From an uncultured Clostridium sp. (lineage in GTDB: Bacteria; Bacillota; Clostridia; TANB77; CAG-508): 64,000 nucleotides of DNA. A program made the translations under genes and the position numbers. Shown here piece by piece: positions 36,007-46,300 of the stretch. Where the stretch lies: NCBI GenBank assembly GCA_958422985.1, contig CATZPY010000002.1, positions 60,415-124,414 of the forward strand. Reading direction: 5' to 3'. The stretch's first letter is position 1; the number at the start of each line of letters is the position of its first letter. Under the pieces are notes generated by a model, which saw nothing but the letters and a program-made list of their open reading frames with translations, made no database searches and had not been told where the DNA came from.

Positions 36007-36030
36007 GGCGAGGTATTACCTCGCCTTTTT
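36007..36030 (+). terminator. Terminator after the split gene
   Basis: GGCGAGG, loop TATTA, CCTCGCC and five T. Confidence 0.92.
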
Positions 36031-36091
36031 CTGTTAGATTAAATATAAGAAGAAAAAACGATAAATCTTTACGCAAATAAGGCTTCTAACA

Positions 36092-36120
36092 TTGACTTTT
36101 TACAGGTTTTCATATATTAT
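36092..36120 (+). promoter_or_regulatory. Promoter of minD-minE-rodA
   Basis: TTGACT (36092-36097), 17 bases, TATTAT (36115-36120). Confidence 0.75.
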
Positions 36121-36181
36121 AGTAGTGTCAAATTTTATGTATAGATGAGATATAAAAGCACTAGCTTAAGGAGGAAGATTT

Positions 36182-36976
36182 ATGGGAGAAGTAATAGTTA
36201 TAACATCTGGTAAAGGTGGAGTAGGAAAAACTACTACAACAGCGAATTTAGGTTCAGCCCTAGCATTAGAAGGAAAAAAAGTAGTATTAGTAGATACAGA
36301 TATAGGACTTCGTAATTTAGACGTTGTAATGGGATTAGAAAATAGAATTGTATACGATATTGTAGATGTTGTAGAAGAAAAATGTAAATTAAGACAAGCT
36401 TTAATAAAAGACAAACGTTTCCAAGAACTATTCCTATTACCAGCTGCCCAAACAAGAGATAAAAGTGCAATAACAGAAGAACAAATGAGAAAATTAACAG
36501 ATCAACTAAAAGAAGAATTTGACTATATTTTAATAGACTGTCCAGCAGGGATAGAGCAAGGTTTTAAAAATGCAATTATAGGTGCAGATAAAGCTATAGT
36601 TGTTACAATGCCAGAAATTTCAGCAATAAGAGATGCAGACAGAATAATAGGTTTATTAGAATCATCAGAAATAAAAAGTCCACAATTAGTTATTAATAAA
36701 TTAAGACCAGAAATGGCAAGAAAAGGTAAAATGATGGATGTTGATGATATAGTAGATTTATTATCAATAGAACTTTTAGGAGTAGTACCAGATGATGAAT
36801 ATGTAATTACACAAGCAAATAAAGGAGAGCCTGTTATATCTAACAGAAAAGCACCTTCTGGTAAAGCATATATGGAAACTGCTAAACGTCTTTTAGGAGA
36901 AGATATAGAAGTAACAATACCAGGAAGAGAAAAGGGATTTTTCGCAGCTTTAAAGAGATTATTTAAAAGAAAATAA
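36182..36976 (+). CDS. minD: Septum site-determining ATPase MinD
   Basis: MinD is a membrane-associated ATPase that keeps the division septum at mid-cell. The deviant Walker A KGGVGKTT is at 11-18, with VDTDIGLRNLDVVMG and the Walker B region ILIDCPAGIE. The last residues (GFFAALKRLFKRK) form the amphipathic membrane-targeting helix. 264 residues is normal. AGGAGG precedes the ATG. It leads a three-gene unit with minE and rodA, an order common in clostridia. Confidence 0.97.
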   Translation: MGEVIVITSGKGGVGKTTTTANLGSALALEGKKVVLVDTDIGLRNLDVVMGLENRIVYDIVDVVEEKCKLRQALIKDKRFQELFLLPAAQTRDKSAITEEQMRKLTDQLKEEFDYILIDCPAGIEQGFKNAIIGADKAIVVTMPEISAIRDADRIIGLLESSEIKSPQLVINKLRPEMARKGKMMDVDDIVDLLSIELLGVVPDDEYVITQANKGEPVISNRKAPSGKAYMETAKRLLGEDIEVTIPGREKGFFAALKRLFKRK

Positions 36977-36995
36977 ATAACAGTGGAGGTAGAAT

Positions 36996-37793
36996 ATGTT
37001 TGAAAACGTAGTAGGTTTCTTTAAAAAGTTATTAAAAAAAGAAGATGAAGAAGAAAATAATAAAGATGTAGCGAAAGAAAGATTACATCTAGTTTTAATG
37101 CAAGATAGAGCAAATGTATCTGCAGATTTTTTAGAAATGATGAAACAAGAAATTATAGATGTAATTAAAAAATATATAGATGTAGATGAAAGAGAAATAG
37201 ATGTTCATTTAACAAATAAAACTAATGAAGATGGCACAGCAGCAGCGCCAGCATTATATGCTAATATTCCAATAGTTAGTATTAAACATACAGGAGAAAT
37301 GGATGAGGAAATAAAAGAAAAGGTTCAAGAAGAAATAGTTGAAAAAAATAATAAAGATAAAAAAGATGATAATAGTGAAAAAGAGGAAGAGCCAAAACAA
37401 GAAATAGAAGAAGAAAAAGACGATAAAGTAAATTCAGAAAAAGAAGAATTACAAGAATCAAAACAAGATATAAAAAAAGAAAACAGTGAAGAGAAAAAAG
37501 CAGATAATAAAAACAACGAAAATGCAGAAATAAAAGAAACTAAAAACAAAGAAGAGAAAGTTAACAATACAAAAAAACAAGAAGAAAAACCAAAAACAGA
37601 AGAACATAATTCTACTGCTAATAAAAATGAAAAAGAAGATATAGAGAAAAATGTAGAAGAACAAAATGAAAATAAAAAACAAGGAGATTTAAAACAAGAT
37701 AATAATATACAGGAAAACATACAAAGAAAGCAAGAGCCTGTAATACATAATAATAGTAAAAGAAGAAACAAAAAAAGAAAAGGTAGAAGATAA
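36996..37793 (+). CDS. minE: Cell division topological factor MinE with a long charged C-terminal tail
   Basis: Residues 1-105 match MinE, which stimulates MinD ATPase: an amphipathic MFENVVGFFKKLL membrane helix, AKERLHLVLMQDRANVS (the MinD contact) and IIDVIKKYIDVDEREIDVHL. MinE is normally about 90 residues; here a tail of about 160 residues follows, made almost only of Glu, Lys, Asn, Asp and Gln, and ends in a very basic RRNKKRKGRR. The tail is probably disordered, with an acidic-mixed body and a basic tip. The frame is open to a proper stop. GGAGG precedes the ATG. Confidence 0.92.
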   Translation: MFENVVGFFKKLLKKEDEEENNKDVAKERLHLVLMQDRANVSADFLEMMKQEIIDVIKKYIDVDEREIDVHLTNKTNEDGTAAAPALYANIPIVSIKHTGEMDEEIKEKVQEEIVEKNNKDKKDDNSEKEEEPKQEIEEEKDDKVNSEKEELQESKQDIKKENSEEKKADNKNNENAEIKETKNKEEKVNNTKKQEEKPKTEEHNSTANKNEKEDIEKNVEEQNENKKQGDLKQDNNIQENIQRKQEPVIHNNSKRRNKKRKGRR

Positions 37794-37853
37794 GAGGATG
37801 TTTAACAAATAAAGATAAAATAACTATAAAATTAAATACGAAAAGGATGAAAG

Positions 37854-38960
37854 ATGAGAAAGAAAATATTAAAAAACGTTGACTGGGGAATTTTTATATG
37901 TTGCATTCTACTTTCAATTATAGGAATGGTAGCACTGTTTTCTGCTACATATGATTCTGAAGATACAAGTCTGCAAAGACAGTTAATATGGTTTGTTATT
38001 TGTATACCAATAGTATTCATAATTATATTTATAGATTATGAATCAATTGCAAAAATATCTCCAATTCTGTATGGAGCAGTACTCTTACTGTTAATAGCAG
38101 TATTATTTACAGATTCAGTAAATGGAGCAAGAAGCTGGTTTAACTTAGGATTCCTTTCAATTCAACCAGCAGAATTTGCGAAAATAGCAGTGGTATTAAC
38201 TTTAGCACTTGTCTTGTGCAAAATACAGGAAAAAGATAAGAATGATATAAATAAACCTACTAAATTATTAATGGCTTTAGCAGTAGTAGCAGTTCCCGTA
38301 CTTTTAATAATAAAACAACCAGATTATGGTACAGCTGCAGCATTTTTAGTTGCAACAGTAATGATGATATTTACAGCAGGTATTAATAAAAAATATATAA
38401 TAGGAACAATATTGCTAATAGTTATAGCTGTTCCTTTACTATACTTTTTTGTATTACCAGGTCATGCAAAACAAAGAATAGAAGTATTCTTAAATCCAGA
38501 ATCTGATCCACGTGGTTCAGGGTATAATTTAACACAATCTAAATTAGCTATAGGTGCTGGACAATTAACAGGAATGGGATTATTAAAAGGTAACCAAACT
38601 CAACTTGGCTTTTTATATCCTAAAACAACAGACTTTATATTTTCTGTAATTGGTGAAGAAATGGGATTTATAGGGGCAGGAGCTGTTATAATAATTTATG
38701 TAATACTCATAACTAAAGCAATATATGTATCAAAAACAGCAAAGGATGACTTGGGTTCATATATTGCAATAGGAATAGCAGGAATATTTTTATTTCATAT
38801 GTTAGAAAACATTGGAATGACAATGGGATTATTACCAATAACAGGTGTACCATTACCTTTTGTAAGTTATGGGGGAAGCTCTTTGCTAACTAATTTTATT
38901 TTAATAGCAATACTTTTAAATATAAGTGGAAGAAGGCAAAAGGCAATATTTATAGAATAA
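37854..38960 (+). CDS. rodA: SEDS-family peptidoglycan polymerase RodA
   Basis: RodA/FtsW proteins polymerise lipid II with a partner class B PBP. About ten membrane segments are visible. The large conserved features are NGARSWFNLGFLSIQPAEFAK, KQPDYGTA, and the FVSYGGSSLL stretch near the end. At 368 residues and after minDE, RodA (elongation) is more likely than FtsW. Ribosome site AAAGGATG precedes the ATG. Confidence 0.92.
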   Translation: MRKKILKNVDWGIFICCILLSIIGMVALFSATYDSEDTSLQRQLIWFVICIPIVFIIIFIDYESIAKISPILYGAVLLLLIAVLFTDSVNGARSWFNLGFLSIQPAEFAKIAVVLTLALVLCKIQEKDKNDINKPTKLLMALAVVAVPVLLIIKQPDYGTAAAFLVATVMMIFTAGINKKYIIGTILLIVIAVPLLYFFVLPGHAKQRIEVFLNPESDPRGSGYNLTQSKLAIGAGQLTGMGLLKGNQTQLGFLYPKTTDFIFSVIGEEMGFIGAGAVIIIYVILITKAIYVSKTAKDDLGSYIAIGIAGIFLFHMLENIGMTMGLLPITGVPLPFVSYGGSSLLTNFILIAILLNISGRRQKAIFIE

Positions 38961-38987
38961 AATATTAAATTAATAAAATAATTATAG

Positions 38988-39025
38988 TCCACTAAAGTAT
39001 AAAAAATTTTAGTGGATATTTTTTT
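38988..39025 (+). terminator. Terminator after rodA
   Basis: TCCACTAAA pairs with TTTAGTGGA, followed by TATTTTTTT. Confidence 0.88.
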
Positions 39026-39160
39026 CTAGAATTTATAATTAATGTGTAGGTTTTATATTAACAAAATATTATAACCATTACATAGTAGCTATACTACACT
39101 TATAGGCTTTATATTAGTATAAAAAGTGCATTTATTTTAGCAAATTAAAGGAGAAAGAAA

Positions 39161-40144
39161 GTGTATTTAAAAAGGATTAAAATTGGAAATTTAGAATTAA
39201 AAAACAATATATTTTTAGCACCAATGGCAGGAATTACAGACAAGCCATTTAGAATTTTGTGTAAAGAAATGGGAGTAGGTCTTGCAACAACAGAAATGGT
39301 AAGTGCTAAGGCAATTTTTTATAAGGATAATAAGACAAAGAAACTATACAATACAGAAGGAGAAGAGGGTCCAATTAGTATTCAACTATTTGGAAGTGAT
39401 ATAGAAGCTATTAAATATGCTACACAAGAAGTAGACAAAATAGCAGATATTATAGACTTTAATATGGGATGTCCTGCTCCAAAAATTGTAAAAAATGGTG
39501 ATGGAAGTAATTTGTTATTACATTTAGACTTATTAGAAAAGATTGTTATGGCAATAAGAGAAAATACCAACAAACCTATTACATTTAAAATAAGAAAAGG
39601 TTGGGATGAAAATAATGTTGTTGCAGAAGAAACAGCAAAGATAATAGAAAGAGCTGGTGGAGATGCAATTATAATACATGGAAGAACAAGAAAGGAATTC
39701 TATTCTGGTAAAGCAGATTGGGATATTATAAAAAAAGTAAAAGAAAGTGTAAAAATTCCGGTTATAGGAAATGGGGATATAGTAGACGAAGAAACAGCAT
39801 TAAGAATGTTTAAAGAGACAAATGTAGATGGAATAATGATAGGAAGAGCTGCATTTGGAAACCCATGGATTTTTCGAGAAATAATATATTTTTTAGAAAA
39901 CGGAGAGAAATTAGAAAAGCCAACTTTAGAAGAAAGATATAATACTATGGTAAGGCATATAAATATGGAAATAGAAGAACGAGGAGAAGAAGTTGCAATA
40001 AAGGAAATGAGAAAGCAATTAAGTTGGTATATAAAAAATTTAAAAGATGCAAGCAATATGAGAGATAGGATAAATAAAATAATTTCTAAAGAAGAACTGC
40101 TAGAAGAAATAAAAGAATATTTTGAATATATAAAAAATAACTGA
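39161..40144 (+). CDS. dusB: tRNA-dihydrouridine synthase (DusB type)
   Basis: Dus enzymes reduce uridine in tRNA using FMN and NADPH. The sequence shows FLAPMAGITDKPFR (FMN site), the catalytic Cys104 in NMGCPAPKIVKN, HGRTRKEFYSGKADW, and GNGDI. The start is GTG 39161 with AAAGGAG upstream. It ends in TGA, showing TGA is a normal stop in this genome. It forms its own unit between two terminators. The 200-base gap before it holds the rodA terminator and a TAGTATAAAAAGTG sequence (39115-39128) also found upstream of the giant surface gene. Confidence 0.94.
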   Translation: MYLKRIKIGNLELKNNIFLAPMAGITDKPFRILCKEMGVGLATTEMVSAKAIFYKDNKTKKLYNTEGEEGPISIQLFGSDIEAIKYATQEVDKIADIIDFNMGCPAPKIVKNGDGSNLLLHLDLLEKIVMAIRENTNKPITFKIRKGWDENNVVAEETAKIIERAGGDAIIIHGRTRKEFYSGKADWDIIKKVKESVKIPVIGNGDIVDEETALRMFKETNVDGIMIGRAAFGNPWIFREIIYFLENGEKLEKPTLEERYNTMVRHINMEIEERGEEVAIKEMRKQLSWYIKNLKDASNMRDRINKIISKEELLEEIKEYFEYIKNN

Positions 40145-40159
40145 ATAAAATTTAAAAAG

Positions 40160-40185
40160 GAATAGTTTAATACTATTCTTTTTTT
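40160..40185 (+). terminator. Terminator after dusB
   Basis: GAATAGT pairs with ACTATTC, followed by seven T. Confidence 0.88.
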
Positions 40186-40275
40186 GTAGCAAAAATTATC
40201 ATTGTTAAGTTAAATCTTTATAGTAAATAATTGGTGTTTATTAATATTTAAGAAAAAAATTTTTAGGGGGATTAT

Positions 40276-40869
40276 ATGAAAAAAAGTAAATTAATATTAG
40301 TTATTATTTGTATATTAATCATTATAAGTATATTTATTTTTGCATTAAAGAATAATAAAAAAGTTGAAAGTGGGAATAATGATAATAATCAAATTTTAAA
40401 TATGAACTCGTATAAAGCTCAGATAGAATTAACTGTTATAAGCAATAAAAATACTAATAAATATAAAATTATACAAGAATATAAAAAAGACAAATATTGT
40501 ATTCAAGAAATAGTGGAACCAGAAAATATTAGAGGTATAAAAATAGAATATAGCAATAATACATTAACATTAAAAAATACTAGTTTAAATCTTACAAATG
40601 TATATGAAAACTATAAGTATATTGCAGAAAATAATTTGTTTTTAGATAAATTTATAGAAGATTTTAAAAATAGTGAAAATTCAAGTAAAGAAGAATCAGA
40701 CAATGAAATTATTTTAAGTACAGATTGTAAAACAAAAGAAAACAAATATCAAGTAAAAAAGAAATTAACTATAGATAAAAAAACGAATAAACCAATAAAT
40801 TTAGAAGTACAAGATATTAACCAAAATATAACTGCTTACATATTATATAATGAGATAAGTTATAAGTAG
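40276..40869 (+). CDS. Membrane-anchored GerS-like (LolA-fold type) protein
   Basis: A 197-residue protein with one N-terminal membrane segment (about 5-24) and an outside domain of beta strands: [58 protein letters not shown]. This layout recalls LolA-like germination proteins of the GerS type. In some clostridia gerS lies close to alr and mazF; here mazF follows directly, which supports the idea. No good lipobox is present. AGGGGG precedes the ATG. A germination role is an inference from weak similarity and location. Confidence 0.45.
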   Translation: MKKSKLILVIICILIIISIFIFALKNNKKVESGNNDNNQILNMNSYKAQIELTVISNKNTNKYKIIQEYKKDKYCIQEIVEPENIRGIKIEYSNNTLTLKNTSLNLTNVYENYKYIAENNLFLDKFIEDFKNSENSSKEESDNEIILSTDCKTKENKYQVKKKLTIDKKTNKPINLEVQDINQNITAYILYNEISYK

Positions 40870-40940
40870 TAAAAAGCTATTTTCTTTATCTCGAGCTAGT
40901 ATTTAAAACAAGATATATACTAATAATGGGAGTGAAGAAA

Positions 40941-41291
40941 ATGAATATAAGAAGAGGCGACATGTTTTATGCAGACTTAAGTCCTGTTGTTGGCTCAGAG
41001 CAAGGAGGAATTAGACCAGTTTTAATAATTCAAAATGATTTAGGAAATAAGTATAGTCCAACCGTAATTGCAGCAGCAATTACATCTCAAAAAACTAAAA
41101 ATAAGTTGCCTACACATATAGAAATAAATTCGAAAGATTTTGGCTTAAAATCAGATTCTATAGTACTGGCAGAACAAATTAGAACAATAGACAAAAGCAG
41201 ATTAAAAGAGAGAATAGGACATATAGATAATGATGAAATTATAGGCAAGATAAATAATGCACTAGGAGTTAGCTTTGGATTAGGTGAATAA
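40941..41291 (+). CDS. mazF: MazF/NdoA-family endoribonuclease toxin
   Basis: MazF toxins cut mRNA at short sites such as UACAU in Firmicutes. The 116-residue protein has the family start [31 protein letters not shown] and a C-terminal ALGVSFGL. I use ATG 40941 with GGGAGTGA seven bases upstream rather than the in-frame ATG at 40926. No mazE-type antitoxin gene is next to it; the upstream gene is the GerS-like protein. Confidence 0.92.
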   Translation: MNIRRGDMFYADLSPVVGSEQGGIRPVLIIQNDLGNKYSPTVIAAAITSQKTKNKLPTHIEINSKDFGLKSDSIVLAEQIRTIDKSRLKERIGHIDNDEIIGKINNALGVSFGLGE

Positions 41292-41334
41292 TTTGTTATG
41301 ATATAAAGTATTTTACTTTGATATATTAGGAAGC

Positions 41335-41371
41335 AACCGGGGTTTTAAGGACTGTCCCCAAATCCCGGTTA
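41335..41371. repeat. Dispersed palindromic element (copy A)
   Basis: AACCGGGGTTT, then AAGGAC-T-GTCC, then AAATCCCGGTT: an 11-base-pair outer stem with one G-U pair and a GGAC/GTCC inner stem. It fills the gap between convergent mazF and the HD-GYP gene and touches the stop codon of the latter. It may also act as a transcription barrier. Confidence 0.75.
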
Positions 41372-42307
41372 CACTTGTAATTTTTTTATTATTTTTATTT
41401 CTTCATATAATTTTTCTACTATTTCTTTTCTGGTTAAATAGGCTGTTTGGTATTCATGATATATTTTGTGTATATTATTAAAGTTTTCACCTTCTTCAAA
41501 GAGTATTTCCATTCCTTCTTTGTAATAGTTCTTTTTCTTTTCTGTGTGTGCTTTTTCCATTTTTTCTTCGTATTCTAAAATTTGTTCTATTCTTTTTATT
41601 TGATTTTTTAAATAGTCAACATATCCAGAAACACAGCTAATTTCGTAATAAGTATCATCTATTACTACTTTGAATAAAGCTTTTACAACTTTTTTGTTTA
41701 GTTTGCCAAGTTTTACTCCTTGTGCAGCGTTATCTAAGGCTGCAACTTTAATATTTGGAATAGTATCTTTTATTAAATCTTTTAAAGTGTCAGATATATG
41801 AATATGTGTTTTATACTGTCTTTTTGTAACTAATGCATCATAGTCATCAGCAACTTTTATAATTTGATCCTCATATGGAATTAAATCACCTTCTAAACCT
41901 TCTGGATAACCTGTACCATCTAGTGTTTCGTGATGATATTTAGGACCTAATGCATAGGGTCTTAAACGAATATCATCTATACACATTTTGTAACCAATAA
42001 GTGTATGTGTCTTCATAATATCGAATTCTTCATCTGTTAGTTTATCTGGCTTATTTAAAATTTTTGCAGGTATAAACATTTTACCAATATCATGAAGATA
42101 TGCACATATTGTACAATAAGAAGTGAAATTTTTATCGCAATGCAAATATTCACATAATCTACAGGTAATACTTGCAACATTTTCACTATGAATTCTAGTA
42201 AAAGGGTCTAAACTATCTAACATAGTTAATTGATATCTCATTGTAACATCTAAATTATACGATTTTAAAGTTGTTTTATCGTAAAAATCAAATTTATTAT
42301 CTAACAT
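41369..42307 (-). CDS. HD-GYP domain protein, probable cyclic di-GMP phosphodiesterase (copy 1)
   Basis: HD-GYP enzymes hydrolyse cyclic di-GMP at a two- or three-iron site. Visible ligands and motifs: RIHSENVA, YLHDIGK (HD), MKTHTLIGYKM and YHHETLDGTGYPEGL (the HHE and GYP parts). There is no membrane or receiver domain before it; the N-terminal 25 residues are unusual and shared with its neighbour. The C-terminal 100 residues include a coiled coil with YYKEGMEILFEEGE. It lies 22 bases after copy 2. Confidence 0.88.
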   Translation of the reverse strand: MLDNKFDFYDKTTLKSYNLDVTMRYQLTMLDSLDPFTRIHSENVASITCRLCEYLHCDKNFTSYCTICAYLHDIGKMFIPAKILNKPDKLTDEEFDIMKTHTLIGYKMCIDDIRLRPYALGPKYHHETLDGTGYPEGLEGDLIPYEDQIIKVADDYDALVTKRQYKTHIHISDTLKDLIKDTIPNIKVAALDNAAQGVKLGKLNKKVVKALFKVVIDDTYYEISCVSGYVDYLKNQIKRIEQILEYEEKMEKAHTEKKKNYYKEGMEILFEEGENFNNIHKIYHEYQTAYLTRKEIVEKLYEEIKIIKKLQV

Positions 42308-42329
42308 TTAAAACTCCTCTTTTGTAAAA

Positions 42330-43220
42330 TTATATTTTTAACTTTTTAATCTCTTTTAATTCAGCATTTAATTTATCTATAGTTTTTTCTTTTTCAACTA
42401 AAGTATTTTCATATTCTTCTAAAATATTTACACAATTTTCTACAGTTTCACCTTTTTCAAATAACATATTCATTCCTTCCAAATAATAATTTTTTTGCTT
42501 TTCAGAAGAAGCTGACATCATTTTGTCATGATATTTTTTTATTTGTTTTAATCTTTTTATATTTTCTTTTAAATAATCTACATAGTTAAAAATAGAAGAT
42601 ATTTCGTAAATAGTATCGTCTATTACAACTTTTTTTAAGGCTTTTGTAGCAGGTAAATTATTTTTACCATTATGTGCATTTTCTATTAATATTTTTAAAG
42701 TATCAATAATTCCAATATGTGATTTATATTGTCTTTTACTAACAATAGCATCAAATTCGTCTGCAACTCTAATAATTTGTGCTTCTATCGGAATTTTATC
42801 ACCTTTTAGTCCTTCTGGGTAACCTTTACCATTTAAAGCTTCGTGATGGCATTTTGCGCCAGCTGAAAAAGGTCTTAAGTTAATATCATCCATACACATT
42901 TTATAACCAATAGTTGTATGTGTTTTCATAATTTCGTATTCTTCATCTGTAAGTTTTGCAGGCTTTTGCAAAATAGAAGGTGGAATAAACATTTTTCCAA
43001 TATCGTGTAAATATGCACAAGTAGTACAATATATAGTAAAATCTTTATTTAAATGCAAATAGTCACATATTCTACAAGTGATATTTGCAACACTTTCAGA
43101 ATGTTTACGTGTAAAATTATCTAGTGAATCCAACATTTTTAATTGATATCTAGCTGTTGAATCTAAATCGTAAGATTTTAAGACAGATTTATCGTAAAAG
43201 TCAAATTTTTCTTTAATCAT
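42330..43220 (-). CDS. HD-GYP domain protein, probable cyclic di-GMP phosphodiesterase (copy 2)
   Basis: A 296-residue paralogue of the next gene with the same start (KFDFYDKSVLKSYDLD), RKHSESVANITCRICDYLH, YLHDIGKMFIPP, HTTIGYKM and CHHEALNGKGYPEGL. The two share most residues in the HD region, and both have an extra cysteine pair before the HD (YCTTCAYLHD), so this is a tandem duplication. Both lack sensory domains. The gene is divergent from smc and has a palindrome in its leader. Confidence 0.88.
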   Translation of the reverse strand: MIKEKFDFYDKSVLKSYDLDSTARYQLKMLDSLDNFTRKHSESVANITCRICDYLHLNKDFTIYCTTCAYLHDIGKMFIPPSILQKPAKLTDEEYEIMKTHTTIGYKMCMDDINLRPFSAGAKCHHEALNGKGYPEGLKGDKIPIEAQIIRVADEFDAIVSKRQYKSHIGIIDTLKILIENAHNGKNNLPATKALKKVVIDDTIYEISSIFNYVDYLKENIKRLKQIKKYHDKMMSASSEKQKNYYLEGMNMLFEKGETVENCVNILEEYENTLVEKEKTIDKLNAELKEIKKLKI

Positions 43221-43240
43221 TTTGTTACTCCTTTGTATAT

Positions 43241-43264
43241 AATTATTACATATAAGTAATAATT
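43241..43264. promoter_or_regulatory. Perfect inverted repeat upstream of the HD-GYP pair
   Basis: AATTATTAC, six bases, GTAATAATT. It lies 21 bases before the start of HD-GYP copy 2, in its probable untranslated leader. It may be an operator or an RNA hairpin. Confidence 0.5.
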
Positions 43265-43322
43265 AATTCGAAATCTTTACAAAAATATAATATCATTAAA
43301 TGAAATAAAGTTCAATATATTG

Positions 43323-43351
43323 TTGCTTTATATCGATTTTTAATATATTAT
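43323..43351 (+). promoter_or_regulatory. Probable promoter of smc
   Basis: TTGCTT (43323-43328), 17 bases, TATTAT (43346-43351), about 34 bases before the start. Confidence 0.55.
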
Positions 43352-43384
43352 AAGTAAGTACAAAAAGATAAAAAGGTGATAAAA

Positions 43385-46300
43385 ATGTATTTAAAAAGAT
43401 TAGAATTACAAGGATTTAAATCCTTTGCAGATAAAACAATTTTAGAATTTATGCCAGGAATTACCACAGTTATAGGCCCAAATGGTTCTGGAAAAAGCAA
43501 TATTTCGGACGCAATACGTTGGGTATTAGGAGAACAAAGTATAAAATCTTTAAGAGGTGCTAAATCTGAAGATATAATTTTTGCTGGAACACAAAATAGA
43601 AAGTCTTTAGGTTTTGCAGAAGCATCTTTAGTTTTTGACAATAATGATGGAAAATTACCAATAGAATATGCAGAAGTTACAGTTACAAGAAGAATATATA
43701 GAACTGGTGAAACAGGATATTTTATAAATAAAACACCATGTAGGCTAAAAGATATTTTAGAATTATTTATGGACACTGGAATAGGCAAAGACGGTTACTC
43801 TATTATAGGGCAAGGAAAAATAGATGAAATATTAAGCAATAAGTCGGAAGATAGAAGACATATTTTTGAAGAAGCAGCAGGAATTGTAAAATATCGTTCA
43901 AGAAAAGAAGATTCAGAAAAGAAATTAGAAAGAGCAAAATTAAATTTATTAAGAATAAATGACATATTAGCAGAAATAGAAAACAATATAGAGCCATTAA
44001 AAATTCAATCTGAAAAAGCTAAGAAATTTTTAAGTTTACGAGAAGAATTAAAAGGAATAGAAGTAGGACTATTTTTATATAATATAGATTTATATAAAGA
44101 AAGATTAGAAAAAATAACAGCAGACGAAGAAATTATGAATTCAACATATGAAAGTGAAGAAAGAAGTCAAAGGCTAAAAAACGAAGAAAAGAACAATTTA
44201 AAGTTAGAGATAAATAATTTAATAGAAGAAATAGAAAAAATGCAAAATATTGGTTTCGAAAGCACAAACCAAATAGAAAAAATAAATTCTAATATAAATG
44301 TTTCAGAAGAAAGAATTAATAATATAAAAGAAAATAATATAAGATATGAAACAGAAATAAATGAACTAAACGAAAAAATAAATGAACTAAAAGAAGAAGA
44401 AAAACAAAAGATAGCTAAAAAAGAAAATTTATATAATAACAAAGAAAAATTCGAAAAAGAATTACAGGAAAAAGAAGAAGAGTTAAGTAAATTAACAACA
44501 AAACTATCTAGTAAACAGTTAGAAATAGAGAACAAAAAGAGAATAATAGAAGAAAATACAGACAATAAATACGAAATGCAAAATGAAATAAATACACAAG
44601 ATGTAAAAGTGGATTCTATAATAAAAAATGTTAAGTCAAAAACAGAAGAATTAGATCTTACAATTTCGGAATTAGACCAATCTAGATTAAAGAAAAGTGA
44701 AATAGAGCAAAACTTTTTAGATATCGAAAACAAAAGAAATAAAATAAAAAATGATTTAAGTGAAATAGAAAATAAGAAGATAGAAGCAGATAATAAAATA
44801 AAAACATTCGAATTACAAATAAATCAATTAGGTCAAGAAATTAGAATAAAAGAATCTAGATTAAAGTTTTTAGAAGAAACAGAAAGAGAAAAAGAAGGAT
44901 ATACAAAGAGTGTTAAATCTTTACTTAAATCTACAGAAACAAATGTGGAATTAAAAAAAGGATTACATGATGTAGTAGCAAATTTAATAAATGTTAAAAA
45001 AGAATATGAAGTTGCAATAGAAATGGCATTAGGCGCAAGTCTTCAAAACGTAGTTACAGAAACAGAACAAGATGCCAAAAGCTTAATAGAATATTTAAGA
45101 AAGAATAATTTAGGAAGAGTAACATTTTTACCTATTTCTGCAGTTAATGGTAAAAAACTAGAAAAGGCACATTTAAATATTAAAGGTGTAATAGGAATTG
45201 CATCAGACTTAGTAGAATACAATAATAAATATGATGGAATATTTAAAAATTTATTAGGTAGAACAGTAATTGTAGAAGATATGGAAGCTGGAATTGCTGT
45301 AGCTAAGAAAAATAGTTATTCTTTTAGAATTGTAACTTTGAAAGGTGATATAATTAATTCTTCTGGAGCTATGACAGGTGGTTCTATACAAACTAAAACC
45401 GTAAATATATTAGGAAGAAGCAGAGAAATAGAAGCTTTAAAGGAAGAATTAAAAGGTTTAAATATAAAAATAAAAAATAAAGAAGAAGAAAAAGAAAAAT
45501 ACATAGAAAGTATAGAAGACTTATTAGAAACAATACAAAGCCTAGAAACTAATTTACAAGAAATAGACATAGAATATGCTACACAAAAGCAAAAAGTAGA
45601 GCTAATAGTAGAAAATGTTGATAAATTAGTTAATAGAATGGATAAAACAAAACAAGAGATAGAAAACTTAAATAAACAGAAGACAGAAATTAGTGAACAT
45701 AAAACACAATTAATAGAAAATTTAGAAAACTTGGAAGAAGAAATCCGAAAATTAAATTTAGAAGTAGAAGAATTTGTTAAAGTAAATAAAGATGACCAAA
45801 CTTACATAGACAATTTAAACATGGATATAACAAATTTAAAAATATCTGTGTCATCATTTGAAGAGAGTGAAATGTCAATAGATGAAATTACAGAAAGAAT
45901 AAAAATAGATATAAAAAATAACACCTTAAGTTTAGAGGCTAAGAAAGAACAAATAGAAAAAAATAAACAAGAAGAGGAAAGCTTAAAAGCTAAGATAGAA
46001 GAATTACAAAATGATATTGTTAAAATAAAAGAAAATGTAAAAAATAGCGGATCTAAAATAGAAGAATTAAAAGATAGCAAAAACGAAAAAAATAAATATT
46101 TAGAGAAAATAGAAAAAGAAATAGAAGAGCAATTTACAAGATTGCAAGATATAAAAGAACAATTAGTAAAAATTGATATAAAGAAAAATAAAACATCACA
46201 AGATTTAGAAGATGTAGTAAACAAATTGTGGGAAGAATACGAATTAACTCCTAATAATGCAGAAGGATTTGCAAAAACAACAGATCAAGCTAAAACACAA

